Shown here: positions 58,378-64,000 of the stretch, one piece after another
Numbering within the stretch: the stretch's first letter is position 1
Layout of the letters: each line of letters begins with the position of its first letter
Assembly (NCBI RefSeq): GCF_003315245.1
Contig: NZ_QNRT01000002.1
Location: 1,100,206 to 1,164,205 of the forward strand
Reading direction: 5' to 3'
Length of the DNA: 64,000 nucleotides
From: Arenicella xantha
GTDB lineage: Bacteria > Pseudomonadota > Gammaproteobacteria > Arenicellales > Arenicellaceae
The notes under the pieces: model-generated
The model's database searches: none
What the model was told of the DNA's origin: nothing
What the model saw: only the letters and a program-made list of their open reading frames with translations
Program-made: the position numbers and the translations under genes

Positions 58378-59142
58378 CTAACTATTAGCGTTTTTAGACG
58401 TGTTGCGAGACCGTGTAGTTTTGGCCCGTAGATACACCGCTTTGGATCGGCCATTACCGATCGGACGCTCTTCAACTTCAAACAATTTAATCGCCTTAAC
58501 CAACTCACCCAATTTTGTATACCCGTAATTGCGTGGATCAAAGTTCGATGCTTGATTGTTAATATGGCTACCAACCGGCCCCAATTGAGCCCAACCACTT
58601 TCGTCTGATGATGCATCCACTGCTTTGCGTAGCGACGTCACCAACTTAGTGTCCTGCTTGAGCTCTTGACTCGTCTTAGGGCTAATATTGGGGTCGTCGT
58701 CTACTGAGGCTCTGAGCACTTCGGTATAGATAAATTTGTCACATGCCGCCACAAATGGAGAGGGCGTTTTCTTCTCGCCAAAACCATAAACCGCCAAGCC
58801 AGACTCACGTATACGCGAAGCTAGCTTAGTAAAATCGCTATCACTTGAAACAATACAAAACCCGTCAAACGCATCGCTGTAGAGCAAGTCCATCGCATCG
58901 ATAATCATGGCGCTATCGGTCGCATTTTTGCCCTTGGTGTAAGCAAATTGTTGCATTGGCTGTATCGAATGATCGAGTAGCACTTCTTTCCAACCGCGCA
59001 GACTTGGCGATGTCCAATCACCATATATTCGCTTCACGCTTGAGGTTCCGTAATTTGCTACTTCTGAAAGCAGCGCATCGATGATGCTCGGCTGGGCGTT
59101 GTCCGCATCAATTAGCACGGCTAGTTTTTTAGTTGTATCCAT
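58378..59142 (-). CDS. NYN-domain (PIN-like) protein with C-terminal OST-HTH/LOTUS domain
   Basis: 254 residues from the ATG at 59142; an in-frame GTG 15 nt upstream is less likely. The NYN domain (about 1-145) opens KLAVLIDADNAQPS, with Asp12 and Asp14 as metal ligands, and has DSAMIIDAMDLLYS and FCIVSSDSDFTKLA, the PIN-like acidic set. The C-terminal region (about 165-240; VTSLRKAVDASS... GWAQLGPVGSHINN, YGYTKLGELVKAI) is an OST-HTH/LOTUS domain, an RNA-binding module. A ribonuclease or RNA-quality role is inferred; no target is known. Confidence 0.86.
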   Translation of the reverse strand: MDTTKKLAVLIDADNAQPSIIDALLSEVANYGTSSVKRIYGDWTSPSLRGWKEVLLDHSIQPMQQFAYTKGKNATDSAMIIDAMDLLYSDAFDGFCIVSSDSDFTKLASRIRESGLAVYGFGEKKTPSPFVAACDKFIYTEVLRASVDDDPNISPKTSQELKQDTKLVTSLRKAVDASSDESGWAQLGPVGSHINNQASNFDPRNYGYTKLGELVKAIKLFEVEERPIGNGRSKAVYLRAKTTRSRNTSKNANS

Positions 59143-59267
59143 TCGCGCATTAAACACTAGCGCGTGCCAACAATCAACGCATGCCAGAAAATCACAGGGT
59201 TAAGCCTCTGTCGCTCATATGTCATATTAGTTACACTGTGCCAAAATATTTTATATTGTGACAAATC

Positions 59268-61550
59268 ATGGCCGACGCATTACATAGTCAACACACCACA
59301 ACGTTCCCTGAATTACTCAATCAGGCGCAAGCAAGTTTGGTAGTGTCAACCTATCAGGCCGGCAAATTGATCTTGCTAAGAGCGAATGATTCCGCACTAA
59401 ATACACACTTTGTTGCGCTGCCGAAGCCAATGGGCGTGGCTTTCTCAAATGGCCGCCTCAGCGTTGGTGCTGGCGCGCAGGTAATCGATTATTTCAATAT
59501 GGCCAACGTTGGCCCCAAGGTTGAGCCAATCAATACCCATGATAGCGCATTCTTACCTCGTCGAACTCATGTAACTGGCGATATAGACATTCATGAGATG
59601 GGTTTTGATAGCGACAACACGCTGTGGATCGTCAATACCAAAATGTCATGCTTATGTACCTTAGACATTAATCACAGCATTGTGCCCCGTTGGCGTCCAC
59701 CATTCATTAGCGGTTATGACCTGACCGATCGCTGCCACCTAAATGGTTTAGCCATACGCGACGGCAAACCTAAATACGTTAGCGCGCTTGGAACCTCAGA
59801 CAAACCAGCAGGTTGGCGAGAAAACAAAGCCTTCGGCGGCATGATCATGGACATCGAGAACAATAAGATGATTGCCGAAGGCTTATCGATGCCACACTCA
59901 CCACGCTGGTATCGAAACAAACTTTGGGTACTTGAATCTGGCGCAGGACAACTGGTCACCATTGATGAAAACACTGGTGAGAAGACCGTAATTGCGCAAG
60001 TTCCTGGCTTCTGTCGTGGTATCGATTTTATCGAACGTTATGCTTTAATCGGCTTATCGGAAGTCCGAGAAACAGCGGTATTCGCCGGCCTGCCACTCAC
60101 TGAGCGCGAGCAAGATCGCAAATGCGGAGTATGGATTGTCGACATAGAAACTGGCGAAACAGTTGGCTTTTTGGTTTTCTCGGGCGGCGTTCAGGAAATT
60201 TTCTCAGTTCAGTTAGTGCCATGGCGCTACCCGGCCCTACTGGATCTTGATGACCCACTATTACACACCTCGTATTCGATCCCGGACGAGGCGCTCAAAG
60301 ATTTTACCGCGCCTGATCCAAAATTAGTCAAACTCGAGCAAGCTATTGCACATCATCGACGCCGCCAGTTTGATGAAGCAATTACTGAGTATCATGAAAT
60401 ACTCAAAGAAGAACCTGAAAACGTCACCGTGCTTTATCATCTTGGTGTAGCGCTCTCAGATACGGAGCAATGGGATGACGCGATACAGTATCTTGAAAAG
60501 ACCGTTAACATTCAGAAAAATCATGCTGAAGCGCACAATAGTCTTGGACACGCATGGGCCGGAAAACTCGCGTTCGACAAAGCCATAACATGTTACGAAG
60601 CCGCGATTGCCGCCGATCAAACCTATGCCACAGCGCATTTCAATCGAGGTTGCGTCAAACTCAAACTCGGCGACTACGCACAAGGTTGGAAAGAGTATGA
60701 GTGGCGTTGGAAGATGCCAACATTTCAGCCATTTCAGTGCCCACAAGAGCAGTGGCATGGCGAAGATATCAGCGACAAAACAATCTTAGTGCATACCGAA
60801 CAGGGTAACGGCGATGCGATACAATTCGCACGCTTTCTACCGTTAGTTAGAGCACGCTGCGCCAAGTTAGTAATCGTTTGCACCGAGCCGCTTCGCTTAC
60901 TGTTTCGCGAAATGGAATGCGTGGATGAAGTACGTTTGCCCGGCAATCTACCCGGTGATTTATTCGACGTCTATTGCCCAATCATGTCATTAGCTGGCGT
61001 GCTCGATATCAACCTCGAAAATTTACCCAAATCGATGCCATACCTCAGTTTGGCTAAAGAAGTGGTGGTGCCCGAACTACCAAACACAGGCAAACCCAAA
61101 ATAGGCATAGTCTGGGCGGGTAGTGCAACCCAACAAATCAACCATCACCGCTCATGCCCGATTGATGCAATGATGCAGCTGAGCAACAATTCCGAATTCG
61201 ATTTTTACAGTCTACAGACACCGCTCAACGAAGCAGATAAGAAAACCTTAGCCAAGCATCACGTGAAGGACTTAGAGCAAGAGCTAATCAGTTACTCACA
61301 CACCGGCAAACTAATCCAGCAGCTTGATTTAGTGATCAGTGTTTGCACCTCGGTAGTCCATTTGACTGGCGCTTTAAATGTTCCCGCCATCGTGCTGTTA
61401 TCGCCTCACGCTGACTGGCGCTGGCTAGAAGACGAATCGACGAGCACGTGGTATCCAAGCACACATGTTTTACGCCAACAACAGTCAGGCGACTGGACAT
61501 CGTTAATGGTCACAGCAGCGGGTAAAATGAAAGACTTGTTGATCAAGTAA
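59268..61550 (+). CDS. Three-part fusion: TIGR03032 propeller, TPR repeats, GT9-like domain
   Basis: 760 residues. About 10-340 match the TIGR03032/DUF4915 family, probably a beta-propeller (STYQAGKLILLRA, LPKPMGVAF, MSMPHSPRW-like LSMPHSPRWYRNKLWVLESGAGQ). About 355-490 hold TPRs (VTVLYHLGVALSDTEQWDDAI, AEAHNSLGHAWAGKLAFDKAI, ATAHFNRGCVKLKLGDYAQGW). About 505-760 resemble ADP-heptose-type GT9 transferases (LVHTEQGNGDAIQFARFLP, IGIVWAGSATQ, DLVISVCTSVVHLTGALN). No signal peptide, so cytoplasmic. The substrate is unknown; the last two parts often occur together, the propeller in front is less usual. Confidence 0.8.
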   Translation: MADALHSQHTTTFPELLNQAQASLVVSTYQAGKLILLRANDSALNTHFVALPKPMGVAFSNGRLSVGAGAQVIDYFNMANVGPKVEPINTHDSAFLPRRTHVTGDIDIHEMGFDSDNTLWIVNTKMSCLCTLDINHSIVPRWRPPFISGYDLTDRCHLNGLAIRDGKPKYVSALGTSDKPAGWRENKAFGGMIMDIENNKMIAEGLSMPHSPRWYRNKLWVLESGAGQLVTIDENTGEKTVIAQVPGFCRGIDFIERYALIGLSEVRETAVFAGLPLTEREQDRKCGVWIVDIETGETVGFLVFSGGVQEIFSVQLVPWRYPALLDLDDPLLHTSYSIPDEALKDFTAPDPKLVKLEQAIAHHRRRQFDEAITEYHEILKEEPENVTVLYHLGVALSDTEQWDDAIQYLEKTVNIQKNHAEAHNSLGHAWAGKLAFDKAITCYEAAIAADQTYATAHFNRGCVKLKLGDYAQGWKEYEWRWKMPTFQPFQCPQEQWHGEDISDKTILVHTEQGNGDAIQFARFLPLVRARCAKLVIVCTEPLRLLFREMECVDEVRLPGNLPGDLFDVYCPIMSLAGVLDINLENLPKSMPYLSLAKEVVVPELPNTGKPKIGIVWAGSATQQINHHRSCPIDAMMQLSNNSEFDFYSLQTPLNEADKKTLAKHHVKDLEQELISYSHTGKLIQQLDLVISVCTSVVHLTGALNVPAIVLLSPHADWRWLEDESTSTWYPSTHVLRQQQSGDWTSLMVTAAGKMKDLLIK

Positions 61551-61593
61551 CGTTGCTCGACCAACGCTACTCACGCAACGACTCCAGAACGCG

Positions 61594-61632
61594 AAAAAAA
61601 GGCCTTGTCAGCACATACTGGCAAGGCCTTTT
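61594..61632. terminator. Bidirectional intrinsic terminator
   Basis: AAAAGGCCTTG and CAAGGCCTTTT pair over 11 bp around a 14-nt loop, flanked by seven A on the left and four T on the right. It separates the fusion-protein gene from convergent fadA and can serve both. Confidence 0.88.
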
Positions 61633-61656
61633 CCAGATACTGGTGGCTATAAACGA

Positions 61657-62844
<1,188 letters not shown>

Positions 62845-62860
62845 CTATCTAATCTTATCG

Positions 62861-64000
62861 TTACAGTGTGTAGTACTTAGTGCCGTTTGCCGCCATCTCA
62901 CGCATCGCGTCAGTGGCCTCATACAACTTTCCTAGGTGCTTATACTGGTCACACATGGCGACAAATTTATCGATACCGATGCTATCGATCCAACGGAAAA
63001 CACCACCTCTGAACGGTGGGAAACCAACGCCGTATACCAACGCCATATCCGCTTCCGATGCCGAACCAACAATGCCCTCTTCCAAGCAACGAGCTAGCTC
63101 AGTCGCCATCGGCACCATCATTCGAGCGATGATTTCATCTTTATCGAACTCTTTGAGTTCAGCCGTCTCAGGTGCCAGCAAATCGTAGCTTTCTTGTGAT
63201 ACGACCTTTTTAGGTTTGCCGCGCTTATCTAATTCATAAACATAGAAACCCTTGCCGTTCTTCTGACCGTAGCGGTCGTTCTCGAACATAACGTCGCCGG
63301 CCGTTTTGTAGGTCTTAGTCATACGATCTGGAAAGCCTTCAGCCATAACCGCTTCGGCATGATGACCCGTATCCATACCGACCACGTCCATCAAGTACGC
63401 GGGTCCCATTGGCCAACCAAAACGCTCCATTACCTTATCAACTTGTTGGAAATCAGCGCCATCTTTCAACAGCCCCATGAAACCAGCAAAATACGGGAAC
63501 AAAACACGGTTGACTAAAAAGCCTGGGCAATCATTCACCACAATTGCTTTTTTACCCATCGCGTTGGCATAGGCAACTGTGCGCGCAATGGCGGTATCCG
63601 AAGTCTTTTCACCGCGAATCACTTCAACCAATGGCATTGCGTGCACTGGGTTAAAGAAGTGCATGCCACAAAAATTCTCTGGGCGCTCAAGCGCTTCAGC
63701 TAAATAGGTAATAGAAATAGTTGACGTATTTGACGCAATCACCGTGTCATCAGTGACATGTTTTTCGACGTCGGCCAACACAGCGTGTTTTACCTTAGGA
63801 TTTTCAACTACGGCTTCAACCACAATATCCACGCCATCAAAATTATCATACGACAAGGTCGGATCAATCGACGCTAACACCTGCCCCATTTTCTCAACCG
63901 TCATACGGCCGCGGTTTACCTGCTTAGACAACAGCTTATTAGCTTCACTCAAACCAAGGTCAAGACCGGCTTGGTTAATGTCTTTCATCTTAATCGGTGT
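62861..64000 (-). CDS. fadB: Fatty oxidation complex subunit alpha FadB (C-terminal part; runs off the right edge)
   Basis: Only the last 379 residues are visible; the enoyl-CoA hydratase half lies beyond the window. The frame stays open to the edge, and the ATG at 63988 is internal (the protein reads TPIKMKDIN there). The visible part is the 3-hydroxyacyl-CoA dehydrogenase: [60 protein letters not shown] (catalytic His) and [19 protein letters not shown], then the C-terminal domain with [21 protein letters not shown]. It matches E. coli FadB almost block for block. Confidence 0.96.
   Translation of the reverse strand, partial: TPIKMKDINQAGLDLGLSEANKLLSKQVNRGRMTVEKMGQVLASIDPTLSYDNFDGVDIVVEAVVENPKVKHAVLADVEKHVTDDTVIASNTSTISITYLAEALERPENFCGMHFFNPVHAMPLVEVIRGEKTSDTAIARTVAYANAMGKKAIVVNDCPGFLVNRVLFPYFAGFMGLLKDGADFQQVDKVMERFGWPMGPAYLMDVVGMDTGHHAEAVMAEGFPDRMTKTYKTAGDVMFENDRYGQKNGKGFYVYELDKRGKPKKVVSQESYDLLAPETAELKEFDKDEIIARMMVPMATELARCLEEGIVGSASEADMALVYGVGFPPFRGGVFRWIDSIGIDKFVAMCDQYKHLGKLYEATDAMREMAANGTKYYTL

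Overview
This window is chromosomal DNA of a gammaproteobacterium, probably a marine or otherwise free-living lineage outside the Enterobacterales. The evidence is a gammaproteobacterial core set: RNase E, RlmD, Hda, ClpA/ClpS/CspD, monomeric isocitrate dehydrogenase, NudJ-MnmA and FadBA. Several gene orders match, from memory, those of Pseudomonas: rne/rluC/HAD phosphatase; proS to yihY, arsC, wrbA, hda and purMN; clpA/clpS/cspD/monomeric icd/nudJ/mnmA. I see no insertion sequence, prophage, integrase, CRISPR array, tRNA or rRNA. Both ends cut genes: a HAD phosphatase at the left edge and fadB at the right edge.

Layout. 1-4.9 kb: HAD phosphatase and rluC on the minus strand, a 1.17 kb divergent spacer, then rne. 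4.9-7.9 kb: an asparagine-synthase-type amidotransferase overlapping a GT4 glycosyltransferase. 7.9-17.1 kb: mostly minus-strand housekeeping genes (dps, a YidK-like sodium symporter, a YebE-like protein, rlmD, then recJ, a Bax-inhibitor-1 protein, cysM and a PolB-like 3'-5' exonuclease). 17.1-22.2 kb: a VanZ-like protein and a 1522-residue single-chain biotin-dependent carboxylase. 22.3-31.4 kb: 3-methyladenine glycosylase, ABC-F protein YheS, a PanE-type reductase, a DUF2520 protein, class I fumarase, proS and a lytic transglycosylase. 31.4-44.9 kb: yihY, arsC-wrbA, hda, a CDP-alcohol phosphatidyltransferase, purMN, a DUF3108 protein, clpA/clpS/cspD, icd, nudJ and mnmA. 44.9-51.2 kb: an accessory stretch with a 14-bp tandem repeat, a DUF2726/zinc-ribbon protein, dodecin, a TetR regulator with a putative shared operator, a small secreted protein, a lipoprotein peptidase and deaD. 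51.5-57.7 kb: a four-gene same-strand run with a TPR membrane protein, an SMP-30 propeller, a membrane-anchored multi-haem cytochrome and a catalase-family protein. 57.7-64 kb: DUF1330, S4 and NYN/LOTUS proteins, a propeller-TPR-glycosyltransferase fusion, then fadA and fadB.

Most of the window is ordinary core metabolism. The less ordinary parts are the carboxylase with N-terminal carboxyltransferase halves in alpha-then-beta order, the cytochrome-catalase run, a 12/12 matching inverted repeat in front of both tetR and the gene after it, the NYN-LOTUS/S4 pair, the fusion protein at 59.3 kb, the graded 14-bp tandem array at 44.9 kb, and a repeat-built hairpin at 27.0 kb. All functional calls are from reading the translated sequence and remembered family features; no search was run.
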